A DNA stretch of 64,000 nt from positions 1-64,000 of the forward strand of contig JAPOVC010000028.1 of assembly GCA_026708325.1 (NCBI GenBank), written 5' to 3'. Made by a program: the position numbers and the translations under genes. Under the pieces are notes generated by a model, which did no database searches, was not told the DNA's origin, and worked only from the letters and a program-made list of their open reading frames with translations. Origin of the DNA: Anaerolineaceae bacterium (lineage in GTDB: Bacteria; Chloroflexota; Anaerolineae; Aggregatilineales; Phototrophicaceae). This document shows, piece after piece, positions 18,601 to 27,239 of the stretch (position 1 is the stretch's first letter; every line of letters begins with the position of its first letter).

Positions 18601-18996
18601 ATGTCGGCACAATATTACGAAGGTATCGGGCGCCGCAAGTCGGCTACCGCGCGCGTGCGCCTGTTTCCCGGGGGCACGGGCAACATCATCATCAACGATC
18701 GTGAAGCCGATGACTATTTGCCGCGCCACGGCGACCTGGACAACATTTCCGAGCCGCTGCGCGCCGTGGGCCAGGAGCGGCAGTACAACATCAGCGTTCA
18801 CGTGCAGGGCGGGGGGATCTCGGGCCAGCGCGACGCCATTCGTCTGGGCATCGCCCGCGCGCTGCTGAAGATCGACCCGGACCTCAAGCCGGAACTCAAG
18901 TCGAAAGACCTGCTCACGCGCGATCCGCGCGTCAAGGAGCGCAAAAAGCCCGGTCTGCGGCGCGCGCGCAAGGCGCCCACCTACACCAAGCGCTAA
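18601..18996 (+). CDS. rpsI: 30S ribosomal protein S9 (uS9)
   Basis: Head protein whose C-terminal tail reaches P-site tRNA; 131 residues from ATG 18601. YYEGIGRRKSATARVRLFPG at the start and the C-terminal RDPRVKERKKPGLRRARKAP ending in KR are canonical. Last gene of the translation block; a good intrinsic terminator follows. Confidence 0.97.
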   Translation: MSAQYYEGIGRRKSATARVRLFPGGTGNIIINDREADDYLPRHGDLDNISEPLRAVGQERQYNISVHVQGGGISGQRDAIRLGIARALLKIDPDLKPELKSKDLLTRDPRVKERKKPGLRRARKAPTYTKR

Positions 18997-19028
18997 CGCA
19001 GACAGCTGGCGCGAATGCAAGAATGCGG

Positions 19029-19052
19029 GGCAGGCCGGCGGGCCTGCCTTTT
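19029..19052 (+). terminator. Intrinsic terminator after rpsI
   Basis: GGCAGGCC and GGCCTGCC form a perfect 8-bp stem with loop GGCG, followed by TTTT. It lies 33 bases after the rpsI stop and ends the long ribosomal-protein run. Confidence 0.8.
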
Positions 19053-19069
19053 GCACGCAGGGGGACAGC

Positions 19070-19390
19070 ATGAGCGACTTCACGCATTACAGCGAGCACG
19101 TCGGCTCCAGGGCGGACAGGCACTACAAGACCACGCTCTTCAGCGGCGACCGGATGATGGTCGGCCTCAACTGTCTGGAGCCCGGCCAGGAGCAGGCGGT
19201 GCACGACCACAGCGACCAGGACAAGGTCTACCAGGTGCTGGAGGGCGAGGGTCTCTTCAGCGTCGCCGGGGAAGAGCGCTACGCCGGCGTCGGCAGCGTC
19301 GTTTGGGCGCTGGCCGGTGTGCCGCACGGCGTGCGCAACGAAGGTGCGGAACGCCTGACGCTGCTGGTGTGTATCGCGCCACCCCCCTGA
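19070..19390 (+). CDS. Small single-domain cupin protein
   Basis: A 106-residue beta-barrel protein of the cupin superfamily. Motif 1 is visible as the His-containing HDHSDQDKVYQVLEGEG (about residues 42-58), and motif 2 as WALAGVPHGVRN with a further His, so a bound metal is likely. Such proteins can be enzymes or sensors; the substrate cannot be told. It follows the rpsI terminator with its own GGGGG-containing SD. The glycosyltransferase behind it starts 19 bases later and may be co-transcribed. Confidence 0.8.
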   Translation: MSDFTHYSEHVGSRADRHYKTTLFSGDRMMVGLNCLEPGQEQAVHDHSDQDKVYQVLEGEGLFSVAGEERYAGVGSVVWALAGVPHGVRNEGAERLTLLVCIAPPP

Positions 19391-19409
19391 AGCGTCAAAG
19401 GGCACGCGG

Positions 19410-20702
19410 TTGCGCCTCACCCTCTGCACCTTCGGTTCACGCGGTGACGTGCAGCCCTACCTGGCGCTGGGCCAGGGGCTGCAGCGAGCCGGTGTTCAGT
19501 TGCGTATCGCAACCAGTTGCTATCACGAAGCGCTGGTGCGCCGACAGGGCCTTGAGTTTCGCGCGCTGACGGACGCCAGCCCGCAGGGCCTGCTGGGCTC
19601 GGAGGCCGGCATGCGCTGGATGGAGACCGGCGGGAATCCACTGGCCAATCTGCGGGCCATGCGCGATCTGGGCGGGGACATGCTGGAGGCGCAGACCCGC
19701 GTTGTGCTGCAGCTCTGCGAAGAATCAGACGCGCTTTTGTATTCGGTCACGACCATGCTGGCCGTAGCGCCGGTCGCTGAAAGGCTGGGCGTGCCGGCCG
19801 CCGGCGTCTGGCTGCAACCCTTTCATCCCACGCGCGCCTTTCCCTCCTTCCTTTTTCCCAATTGGCCGCGGCATCTGCCCCTGGCCGGACGCTACAACAG
19901 GATGACCTACGACCTGCAACGCCGCCTGTCCTGGCATCTGGTACGCGACAGGTTCAATGTCGTGCGCGGCCGGCACCTGGGGCTTCCGCCCGCCCGACGT
20001 CCCTATGACGACCAGCATATGCGGCCGGACCCGGTGGTCTACGGCTTCAGCCGGCACGTGGTCCCGCGGCCGCCAGACTGGGACGATCTGACACAGATCA
20101 GCGGGTACTGGTTTCTGGACGACAGGGACTGGCGGCCTCCGGACCGTTTGCTGGACTTCCTGCAGGACGGTCCGCCGCCGGTCTATATCGGCTTCGGCAG
20201 CATGCTTGAACGCGATGCAGACAGGACGACGGACATCATCCTTGAAGCCACGCGACGCAGCGGTCTGCGCGCCCTGCTGCAGGGCGGCTGGGCCGGCCTC
20301 GGCGAACAGGATCTGCCGGACTCCGTGCTGCGTCTGGACTATGCGCCGCATGACTGGCTGTTTCCCCGCATGGCAGCGCTTGTGCATCACGGTGGCATGG
20401 GCACGGCAGGCGCCGGACTGCGGGCCGGTCGGCCGGCGTTGGTCATCCCACGCTTCGCCGACCAGCCCTTTTGGGCGTGGCGGCTTCATGCTCTCGGAGT
20501 CAGTCCGCCGCCGATTCCGCACAAGCGGCTCAACGTGGAGCGACTGGCCCATGCGCTGCAGCAGTTGACGAGGGATGCGACCCTGCGCCGCCGTGCGGAA
20601 ACGCTTGCGGGCCAGGTCCGCGCCGAAGACGGCGTGAACGCGGCCGTGCGCTTTCTGGTCCGCGCGCTGGAGAACAGTCCTCGTCGTCGGCGTGTCCGCT
20701 AG
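19410..20702 (+). CDS. UGT-like glycosyltransferase (GT1/sterol-glucosyltransferase type)
   Basis: Probable GT-B fold transferase that moves a sugar from a nucleotide donor to a lipid or small molecule; 430 residues from TTG 19410. The N-terminus LTLCTFGSRGDVQPYLALG is the typical acceptor-domain start of this group. The donor-binding C-terminal half has YIGFGSM and LVHHGGMGTAGAGLRAGRP (His plus Gly-rich loop) followed by PRFADQPFWA. Its stop overlaps the stop of the convergent ycaQ gene in a shared CTAG. Confidence 0.85.
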   Translation: MRLTLCTFGSRGDVQPYLALGQGLQRAGVQLRIATSCYHEALVRRQGLEFRALTDASPQGLLGSEAGMRWMETGGNPLANLRAMRDLGGDMLEAQTRVVLQLCEESDALLYSVTTMLAVAPVAERLGVPAAGVWLQPFHPTRAFPSFLFPNWPRHLPLAGRYNRMTYDLQRRLSWHLVRDRFNVVRGRHLGLPPARRPYDDQHMRPDPVVYGFSRHVVPRPPDWDDLTQISGYWFLDDRDWRPPDRLLDFLQDGPPPVYIGFGSMLERDADRTTDIILEATRRSGLRALLQGGWAGLGEQDLPDSVLRLDYAPHDWLFPRMAALVHHGGMGTAGAGLRAGRPALVIPRFADQPFWAWRLHALGVSPPPIPHKRLNVERLAHALQQLTRDATLRRRAETLAGQVRAEDGVNAAVRFLVRALENSPRRRRVR

Positions 20703-21952
20703 ACGCCCAGTTCGCGGCGCAGCCTGACGCGAAATTGCACGTGTCCCTTGCGACCGAATTTCAAACGCGTCGCGCCGTGGAACGCCATGAAGTCGCGGAT
20801 GGCATGTGCCAGTTCACGGACCAGACGATCGTCCGGCGCGACGCCGGGCTGCAGGTGCAGTGCGCGGATGTGGAATGTGTCGCTTTCGCGTTCCAGCTTG
20901 GGGTCGAGACGACCGATCAGACGGTCGCGATGCAGGATCGGCAGCGTGAAGTAACCCCACTTGCGTTTCGGCGGCGGAACGTAGAGCTCGATGTCATGGT
21001 GGTAGTTCCAGAGGGCGTGGCCGTGCTCCTTGGACCAGAGCAGGCTTTCGAAGGGGCTAAGCAGGGTCGTGTGCTGCGGCTGCAACTCGCCGTCCAGTGC
21101 GCGCTGCAGGTCCGGCAGGCGATCGCGATGCAAAAGCAGTTCTTCGCTGCCGCCGTCGCAGACCTCGCACTTCACGGTGAGCAGTTTTCCCTCCTGACGA
21201 AGAATGTCGAGGACGGGCCCGATGCGTTGACGCAATATGTAGGTGTAGTCAAACAGTGTGCGCGGGCGGCAAATCCCGAGTGCGCGCAGGGCCAGTTCAA
21301 CATCATGGCGATCAGCCTCCTCGCTGGTGGCGGGGGAGGTATCGACCCAGTCCGGCAGGACCCTTTCCGGCAGGTCATAGACCCGCTGGAAATTGACGCG
21401 GTCACTGATCATCAGTTCGCCGATGCCGTAAAGATACTCCAGCGCGGCCTTGGCAGGCTTCCAGTCCCACCAGATGCCGCGCCTCTCGCCCTCGTAGGCG
21501 AAATCGGCGGCGCGCAAGGCCCCCTCCGCGGCGATGCGCCGGCGCACCAGGTCCAGCGCGGGCGCCGAGTCCTCGCGTTTGAGCCAGTTTTGCCAGTTCG
21601 TACGCGGCGATTCCAGACGCTGCCGCATGCGGGGCATACTGAAGCGATAGTGTTCCAGCGGGATGATCGAGGCGGCCTTCTTCCAGTACTCAAAGAAGCG
21701 CTTCCTGCCCGGCCTGAAGAGCAGCGAGTCCAGCTGTGCCGGATCGTAACAGCCGAGGCGGCTCCACAGCACCAGGTACTGGCTGCGCGCGACGACCTGC
21801 AGGGTGTCGATCTGAATCGACCCGAGAGCATGCACAGTGTTGACAATGGAGTCTTCGTCCGCAATGTTGGCAGGGGCCGCCAGACACTGCGCGTGCAAGG
21901 TCAGCGCGCGGCCGGCCCGCAAGGGGATTGGGCTGGAGGGCAATTCAGTCAC
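20699..21952 (-). CDS. ycaQ: YcaQ/AlkX-type winged-helix DNA glycosylase
   Basis: Family of DNA glycosylases that unhook interstrand crosslinks and remove N7-alkylguanine; 417 residues. The winged-helix family features are an N-terminal segment with the catalytic QxD motif (SIQIDTLQVVARSQYLVLW, about residues 45-63) followed by SRLGCYDP, and the C-terminal HRDRLIGRLDPKLERE. The start GTG 21952 has AGGAG 8 bases upstream. It is convergent with the glycosyltransferase, with stops overlapping, and divergent from mazG, with an 85-base spacer holding candidate promoters. Confidence 0.88.
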   Translation of the reverse strand: MTELPSSPIPLRAGRALTLHAQCLAAPANIADEDSIVNTVHALGSIQIDTLQVVARSQYLVLWSRLGCYDPAQLDSLLFRPGRKRFFEYWKKAASIIPLEHYRFSMPRMRQRLESPRTNWQNWLKREDSAPALDLVRRRIAAEGALRAADFAYEGERRGIWWDWKPAKAALEYLYGIGELMISDRVNFQRVYDLPERVLPDWVDTSPATSEEADRHDVELALRALGICRPRTLFDYTYILRQRIGPVLDILRQEGKLLTVKCEVCDGGSEELLLHRDRLPDLQRALDGELQPQHTTLLSPFESLLWSKEHGHALWNYHHDIELYVPPPKRKWGYFTLPILHRDRLIGRLDPKLERESDTFHIRALHLQPGVAPDDRLVRELAHAIRDFMAFHGATRLKFGRKGHVQFRVRLRRELGV

Positions 21953-21966
21953 AAGCGACTCCTGGC

Positions 21967-22019
21967 TTGCAAGGCGGGTAAGGGGCGGCTAGCATAGCAC
22001 AGGTGTTCGCAGCCGACAA
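21967..22019. promoter_or_regulatory. Divergent promoter region ycaQ / mazG
   Basis: For the minus-strand gene, TTGTCG (complement of 22014-22019), 17 bases and TATGCT (complement of 21991-21996, with TGC in front) form an extended -10 promoter. For the plus strand, TTGCAA (21967-21972), 17 bases and TAGCAT (21990-21995) are weaker. The two -10 boxes overlap, so the promoters would compete. Confidence 0.4.
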
Positions 22020-22037
22020 TGACGGGACGGGGCTCAG

Positions 22038-23489
22038 ATGGGCATCAGGATAGTGGGGTTGGGGCCAGGCGCGGCGGAGGACCTGACACGCCGGGCCTGG
22101 ACTGCGCTGAAGACAGCGCCGCGTTTGTATCTGCGCACGGCCCAACATGGTTGTGTGGCGGGGTTTCCGCCGTCGCTGCGCTATGAGAGCTTTGACGAGC
22201 TCTACGAGACGCATGATCGCTTTGAAGATGTTTACAGGGCGATCATCGACGCGCTGATGGCCGCCGCGCGCGAGGGCGACCTGGTCTACGCCGTGCCGGG
22301 CGACCCGCTGGTGGGCGAAGCCACCACAACCGGCCTGCTGGAAGCGGCGCGTGCAGCGGGCATCGCGGTCGACGTCGTCAGCGGCGTCAGCTTTGTGGAA
22401 CCGCTGCTGGCGCAGCTGGGCGTTGACGCGCTGGACGGTCTGCAGTTGCTGGATGGCCTGCAGGTGGCGGCCATGCATCACCCTCCCATTAATCCCGCCT
22501 TCCCGGCCCTGCTGGCCCAGGTCTACAGCGCGGCGGTCGCCTCGGACATCAAGCTGACCCTGATGAACCAGTACCCTGACGACTTTGAGCTGCAGTTGGT
22601 GCACGGCGCCGGCACGGCCGACGCAGGGGTTGAGACCCTGCCGCTCCATGCGATTGATCGCAGCAAGGAGATCGGCGCGATGACGGCGCTCTACCTGCCC
22701 GCGCTCGGAGAACACAGCAGCTTCGAGAGCGCGCAGGAGATCATTGCCCATCTGCGCGCGCCGGAAGGTTGCCCCTGGGACCGCGAACAGACGCACGAAT
22801 CGCTGCGCCGCTTCATGATCGAGGAGGCCTGGGAGGTGCTGGAGGCCATCGAGGAGGGCGACGCGACGGCGCTGGCCGAGGAACTGGGCGACGTGCTGCT
22901 GCAGATCGTGTTGCACGCGCAGATCGCCACGGAAGAAGGGCGCTTCCGCATGAGTGACGTGTTGCAACACGTCAACGCCAAGATGATCCGCCGCCACCCG
23001 CACGTCTGGGGCGACGTCGACGTTCAGGGCGATCCTGACGCCGTGGTGAGCAACTGGGAGGAACTTAAACGCGCCGAGAAGGCGGCCCTCGGCGTGGAGG
23101 AAGGGTTTCTGATGGACAGTTTGCCGCGCGGCATGCCGGCGCTGCTGGAAGCCCTGCGCCTGCAGGAGCGCGCGGCGAAGGTCAACTTCGACTGGCCGCA
23201 CAAGTCCCAGGTGCTGGACAAGTTGCGCGAGGAGCTTGAGGAACTGCAGGCGGCGCAGGGCGATGCAGAAAGGGAGCATGAACTGGGCGATCTGCTCTTC
23301 ACGCTGGTCAACCTTGCGCGCTGGATGAATCTGGAACCGGAAGGCGCGTTGCGCGCCGCCAACGCCCGTTTCCGGGGACGCTTTCGCTATGTCGAAGAAC
23401 GTGCCCGCGACACCGGTCAGCCGCTGAGCGAACACAATCTGGCGCAACTGGATGCCCTGTGGAACGAGGCCAAGCAGGCCGGCCTGTAG
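22038..23489 (+). CDS. mazG: YabN-type fusion: tetrapyrrole methylase domain + MazG NTP pyrophosphohydrolase
   Basis: A 483-residue two-domain protein. The N-terminus (IRIVGLGPGAAEDLT, AVPGDPLVGEAT) is an SAM-binding tetrapyrrole-methylase fold. The C-terminal half holds two MazG segments, each with the EExxE..D-type metal site: FMIEEAWEVLEAIEEGD and LREELEELQ, followed by HELGDLLFTLVNLARW. MazG removes pyrophosphate from non-canonical NTPs. GCPWDREQTHESLRRF is the MazG signature start. It is convergent with the RNA methyltransferase, 8 bases away. Confidence 0.92.
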   Translation: MGIRIVGLGPGAAEDLTRRAWTALKTAPRLYLRTAQHGCVAGFPPSLRYESFDELYETHDRFEDVYRAIIDALMAAAREGDLVYAVPGDPLVGEATTTGLLEAARAAGIAVDVVSGVSFVEPLLAQLGVDALDGLQLLDGLQVAAMHHPPINPAFPALLAQVYSAAVASDIKLTLMNQYPDDFELQLVHGAGTADAGVETLPLHAIDRSKEIGAMTALYLPALGEHSSFESAQEIIAHLRAPEGCPWDREQTHESLRRFMIEEAWEVLEAIEEGDATALAEELGDVLLQIVLHAQIATEEGRFRMSDVLQHVNAKMIRRHPHVWGDVDVQGDPDAVVSNWEELKRAEKAALGVEEGFLMDSLPRGMPALLEALRLQERAAKVNFDWPHKSQVLDKLREELEELQAAQGDAEREHELGDLLFTLVNLARWMNLEPEGALRAANARFRGRFRYVEERARDTGQPLSEHNLAQLDALWNEAKQAGL

Positions 23490-23497
23490 CGACGCGT

Positions 23498-24574
23498 CTA
23501 GTCGCGCCGCGCCAGCAGATAAATGCGCGGGTGCAGGCCGCCCTGAAAGACCCTGACTTCCTTTTGGGTGGTCCAGCGGTCGGCGAAGTCGCGCAGCGTG
23601 CGTTCCATCAAACGAATTTCGTGCGTGATGAAGACGGCGCGCGCGCCTGGCGCCGCCACCCGGGCGGCTTCGGCCAGCACCAGGGGGTATAGCGTCAGAT
23701 TGTTTTCGTGCGAACCCAGCAACTGGCCCCAGGGCAGGTCCGCGCAGAGGACGTCGATGCTGGCGTCCGGCAATTCAAGCCGGGTCGCATCCATCGGAAA
23801 GAGCTGCGCGAGTTCCTCCGCGCCGGCGGCGCGCAGGTTGTCCGTAGCGCAGCGCAGCGCGTGAGGGTCCGTATCGCAACCCGCCGCCGCCATCAGGGGC
23901 GCGCGCAACAGGCGTTCGACGAGCAACGTACCGCTGCCGCACATCAGGTTGAAAAAGCGGTCTTCGGGCTGGGGGTGAGTCAATTCGATCATGGCGGCGG
24001 CGATGGTGGCGTTCAGGGCGCCGGGCAGGTTACGCACCCGCCAGGACCGCGCGGACAGGGGCCGCGGCGTCAGGCGGGTCAGCAGTTCCCAGCCTGCCTG
24101 GTGCAGGTCCGCCTTGCGGATGCGTAGCAGCAGGTCGCCCTCGCGCTCGTCGTAAACCAGATTTGTCTGCCTCGCGATGGCATCTCTGAGGCGTTGCATC
24201 ACCGGCGACTCGCGGCCGGCGGCGCTGATGCGAAAGCTGTGGAAGCTGCCCGATTCGTGCAGACTGCGCACGCTGTCGATTTGTCGCAGCAGTCGCGTCT
24301 GATGCTGGTGGCCCAGAAAGGCTGCCGGCCGCGGGATGTCGAAGTGCTGCACCAGATTGATGGCGTTGCTCTTGCCGACCGTGCCCAGCGCCGCCAGTTC
24401 CCCGCGATAGTGGAAGGGCAGTTCATCGGGACGCGCCTTGCGCAACAGTCGGGCGTCGGAACCGAAGCGCGTGCGCAACTCGCTGGCCGCCTGGTCCTTC
24501 AGGCCGGCGACGACCTCGGCTTCGCAGAGCTGTTGCGGCCGCGCCTGCGCCTTGCGACGACGGGGGGCGTTCAT
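23498..24574 (-). CDS. THUMP-type RNA guanine-N2 methyltransferase
   Basis: Probable SAM-dependent RNA methyltransferase of the RlmL/Trm14/TrmN group; 358 residues. An N-terminal THUMP-like region (about 1-160, RNA binding) precedes a Rossmann methyltransferase domain with FFNLMCGSGTLLVERLL (SAM site) and the catalytic DLPWGQ motif, equivalent to NPPY/DLPFG in relatives. ATG 24574 is taken because similarity begins there; an ATG at 24652 is also in frame, and neither has a good SD. The target nucleotide cannot be told. Confidence 0.82.
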   Translation of the reverse strand: MNAPRRRKAQARPQQLCEAEVVAGLKDQAASELRTRFGSDARLLRKARPDELPFHYRGELAALGTVGKSNAINLVQHFDIPRPAAFLGHQHQTRLLRQIDSVRSLHESGSFHSFRISAAGRESPVMQRLRDAIARQTNLVYDEREGDLLLRIRKADLHQAGWELLTRLTPRPLSARSWRVRNLPGALNATIAAAMIELTHPQPEDRFFNLMCGSGTLLVERLLRAPLMAAAGCDTDPHALRCATDNLRAAGAEELAQLFPMDATRLELPDASIDVLCADLPWGQLLGSHENNLTLYPLVLAEAARVAAPGARAVFITHEIRLMERTLRDFADRWTTQKEVRVFQGGLHPRIYLLARRD

Positions 24575-24660
24575 CGGGTTGAGGGCGTGTGGCTTGCGCA
24601 GGACAAGAACATTTCTCCCGGTGGTGGCGTACTGTGCAGGGGCATCATGCATTCCGCTGG

Positions 24661-24689
24661 CTGACAGCGCAATACCGACCCGCTATGCT
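24661..24689 (+). promoter_or_regulatory. Promoter giving a leaderless transcript
   Basis: CTGACA (24661-24666), a 17-base spacer and TATGCT (24684-24689) form a good sigma-70 type promoter. Transcription would begin about 7 bases later, at the GTG (24696) that opens the next gene, which has no separate SD. Confidence 0.5.
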
Positions 24690-24695
24690 GGAGTT

Positions 24696-25709
24696 GTGTG
24701 CACTGTCCCTGGTCATGATCTGCGTCACCTTGCGCTGGAAGCCGCCGCGCCCGAAATCGCCGCGGCTTTCGGCCTGATATTGTTTGGCATCCGGCGCATG
24801 CCCTCCCTGACCCGCGCCGTCTTCGCCCTGGAGACCGGGGAGGGACGATTTGTGTTGCGCGTTCACCCCGACGACGCGCGCGTTGACGAGCTGGAATCGC
24901 TACTGACCTGGCTGGATGCCCTGGCCGCCGCCGGCTTCCCGGTGCCGCGCCCCCGCAGGACGCTGCGAGGCGGTTGGTTGGCGGCGCTGGCGCTGGACGG
25001 TCTGCCGGGTACCCAACGTTGCAGTCTGCTGACCTGGCTTGACGGGACGGCGCTGACGCCGGAGGAAATGACGCCCGATCACGCCCGGGCCATGGGCGAC
25101 CTGTTGGCGCGCCTGCACGACTACGCTGCGCGCTGGCCCGCGCCGGCCGGCTTCGTGCGGCCATGTCTGGATGCCGAGGGCCTGTTTGGCGAATGCTCGC
25201 CCTATGCCTCCGCGGGAAGTGAGGCGTTTTTCTCCACCGAATTGCGCGAAGCGATGCAATGCGTCGAACTCCACACCCGCGCCCTCTTATGTCGCACCCG
25301 GGGCCTGCCGGACGCCTGGGGGCTGATTCACGGCGATCTGATTGCGAAGAACTGTCTCTTCGGCGATGATGGAGCCCGCGCGCTGGACTTTGACAACTGC
25401 GGCCATGGCTGCTTCTTGTATGACCTGGCGCCGGCGACCCTGCAATTCAGCGCCCTGCCGCTCGCCGAGGCCTTGACGCAGGCGCTCTGGACGGGCTATA
25501 CAGCGCGCAGGTCGCTCGCTCCGGCGGGGCCAGCCGACCTGGAAACGCTGGTCGCCGCGCGCCTGGTCGCCTCATGTCGCTGGCTGGTGGCCAATCGCCA
25601 GGCGCCGGCCCTGCGTGGCCGGATGGAGGACTTGCTGGAGCAGCGCACGTTGACCCTGCGCGACTACCTTGCCACCGGTCGGGTGCGCCGTCGCTCGGAG
25701 ATGTTATGA
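24696..25709 (+). CDS. APH-family phosphotransferase / kinase-like protein
   Basis: A 337-residue protein of the aminoglycoside phosphotransferase/choline-kinase fold. The catalytic loop is LIHGDLIAKNCLF (HGDxxxxN) and the metal-binding Asp is in ALDFDNCGHG, both in place. The N-lobe segment RFVLRVHPDD provides the ATP Lys/Arg region. Substrates in this family range from antibiotics to homoserine and sugars, so none is named. Start GTG 24696 sits at the predicted transcription start; ATG 24798 is the alternative but would cut the N-lobe. Confidence 0.78.
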   Translation: MCTVPGHDLRHLALEAAAPEIAAAFGLILFGIRRMPSLTRAVFALETGEGRFVLRVHPDDARVDELESLLTWLDALAAAGFPVPRPRRTLRGGWLAALALDGLPGTQRCSLLTWLDGTALTPEEMTPDHARAMGDLLARLHDYAARWPAPAGFVRPCLDAEGLFGECSPYASAGSEAFFSTELREAMQCVELHTRALLCRTRGLPDAWGLIHGDLIAKNCLFGDDGARALDFDNCGHGCFLYDLAPATLQFSALPLAEALTQALWTGYTARRSLAPAGPADLETLVAARLVASCRWLVANRQAPALRGRMEDLLEQRTLTLRDYLATGRVRRRSEML

Positions 25710-25740
25710 GGACAGGGACAGGGAAACAGGGAGAGAGACG

Positions 25741-27036
25741 ATGAACGCCCTGGCGGAACACATTCAGCAGACCATGCTGGTCGACACGCACGAACACATG
25801 CGGCCGGAGCAGAGCTACGTCGAAGAGGGGCCAGACGTGCTCGTGGACCTGTTTGGCAACTACGTGGCCGCGGACCTGATTTCCGCCGGCGCCACACAGG
25901 GGGCCGTCGACGCTCTGCTCGACAGCAGCAATGCGGATATCGAGCAGCGCTGGGCGGGCGTTCGTGAGGCCTGGCAGCACTGTCGTTACACGGGCTATGG
26001 TGAGGCGACCCGCAGCGTCGCGCGCGAGGTCTACGGCATGGACGAGATCAGCGTGGCGGGCATCGAGGCCGCGGCTGAGTTGAACCGGCAGATGCGACAG
26101 CCGGGCGAGCGCCTGCGCATCTTGCGTGAGCGCGGGCGTCTGGACCACATCCAGACCGACGACATGCAGTGGCACTGCGCGCCGGATGCATCCGGCCCCG
26201 ACTTTTTCCTCTACGATTTTTCGTTGCGCGACTTCGCCGTGGGCGTGTTTGACCCGCGGGCCCTGGCGGAGGAGACTGGCATCGAAGTTCGTGACCTTGC
26301 CAGTCTGGATGCCGGCCTGGAATCGCTTTACGCAAAATATGGCCCGCTGGCGATTGCGGTGAAGACGCAGCACGCCTACGACCGAACCTTGCTCTGGCGC
26401 AAACGCGGGCCCGATGAGGTGGCGCCAGTGCTGGCCCGGCACCTGCGCGGTGAGGCACTGGACGTGGCCGCAAGACTATGCCTCGGCGACTGGTGCCTGG
26501 ACCGCGGCGCGGCGCTGGCAGCGCAGTACAATCTCCCGCTCAAGATCCACACGGGCTACTACGCCGGCAACAACCGCATGCCGGTCGATTTCATCCGGCC
26601 GGGCCACCTTTGCGCCTTGCTGGCCGAACACCTCGACACGCGTTTTGTGCTGATGCACAGCGGCTGGCCCTATGACGCCGAACTGGCGGCGCTGGCCAAA
26701 CACTACGCCAATGTATGGGTGGATATGTGCTGGGCCTGGAGCATCGACCCGCACAGCAACGTCGATTTTCTGCGGCGCATGATCCACAGCGTGCCGCTGA
26801 ACAAGATTTTCGCGTTTGGCGGCGACACAGCCTGGCCCAACATGGCCGTGGCCTATGCGCAACAGGCGCGGCGAGGCCTGGCTCGGGCCCTGCAGACCGA
26901 GGTGGATGGGGGCACTTTTGGCGAAGGCGAGGCCATGGCGCTGGCCACAAAACTGATGAACGCGAATCAATACGGTTGTTTCGACCTCGCCGGGCGGCGC
27001 GCCGCCCTGCGCGCTGCGCTGGAGGCGGGTGAGTAG
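25741..27036 (+). CDS. Amidohydrolase-family protein (Amidohydro_2 / uronate-isomerase-like)
   Basis: A 431-residue TIM-barrel metal enzyme. The HxH-type motif is MLVDTHEHMRPE at about residues 12-23. Later metal and catalytic positions appear as LKIHTGYY, VLMHSGWPY and the C-terminal FGGDTAWPN. The layout fits Amidohydro_2 and glucuronate-isomerase relatives; hydrolase or isomerase activity on a sugar acid is possible but unproven. ATG 25741 follows GGGAGAGAG, 31 bases after the kinase-like gene. Confidence 0.8.
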   Translation: MNALAEHIQQTMLVDTHEHMRPEQSYVEEGPDVLVDLFGNYVAADLISAGATQGAVDALLDSSNADIEQRWAGVREAWQHCRYTGYGEATRSVAREVYGMDEISVAGIEAAAELNRQMRQPGERLRILRERGRLDHIQTDDMQWHCAPDASGPDFFLYDFSLRDFAVGVFDPRALAEETGIEVRDLASLDAGLESLYAKYGPLAIAVKTQHAYDRTLLWRKRGPDEVAPVLARHLRGEALDVAARLCLGDWCLDRGAALAAQYNLPLKIHTGYYAGNNRMPVDFIRPGHLCALLAEHLDTRFVLMHSGWPYDAELAALAKHYANVWVDMCWAWSIDPHSNVDFLRRMIHSVPLNKIFAFGGDTAWPNMAVAYAQQARRGLARALQTEVDGGTFGEGEAMALATKLMNANQYGCFDLAGRRAALRAALEAGE

Positions 27037-27087
27037 GGCAGGGGTCTGTTGCCCGTGTCGCAGGATCGATACCATGAGGGGGCAAGC

Positions 27088-27113
27088 AAAATCCCGCACC
27101 GGAAGTGCGGGAT
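27088..27113 (-). terminator. Intrinsic terminator of tRNA-Pro
   Basis: On the minus strand ATCCCGCAC and GTGCGGGAT form a perfect 9-bp stem with a 5-base loop and run into a short T-tract. It lies 6 bases beyond the 3' end of the tRNA gene. Confidence 0.75.
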
Positions 27114-27118
27114 GCCTG

Positions 27119-27192
27119 TCGGGGCGACGGGATTTGAACCCATGACCTCACCGACCCGAACGGTGCGCGCTACCGGGCTGCGCCACGCCCCG
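27119..27192 (-). tRNA. tRNA-Pro (anticodon CGG)
   Basis: Read on the minus strand, the cloverleaf has a perfect 7-bp acceptor (CGGGGCG with CGCCCCG), a D-stem GCGC/GCGC and an anticodon stem CACCG/CGGTG with loop TTCGGGT (anticodon CGG). The T-arm has loop TTCAAAT. The discriminator is A, and the CCA end is not encoded (ACA follows). Length 74. It decodes CCG, a codon expected to be frequent in this GC-rich genome. Confidence 0.93.
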
Positions 27193-27201
27193 AACGCCCC
27201 G

Positions 27202-27230
27202 AGTGTAGCGACGAATGGCGCGAAGGGCAA
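27202..27230 (-). promoter_or_regulatory. Promoter of tRNA-Pro
   Basis: On the minus strand TTGCCC (27225-27230), 17 bases and TACACT (27202-27207) fit a sigma-70 promoter. Transcription would start only a few bases before the mature tRNA 5' end at 27192. Confidence 0.5.
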
Positions 27231-27239
27231 GAGTCGCCT

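Noticed and set aside
27119..27201. tRNA-Pro as an integration site, with the doubled ACGCCCCGA at its 5' end
   Set aside because: No integrase, no second copy at a distance and no change in gene character on either side.
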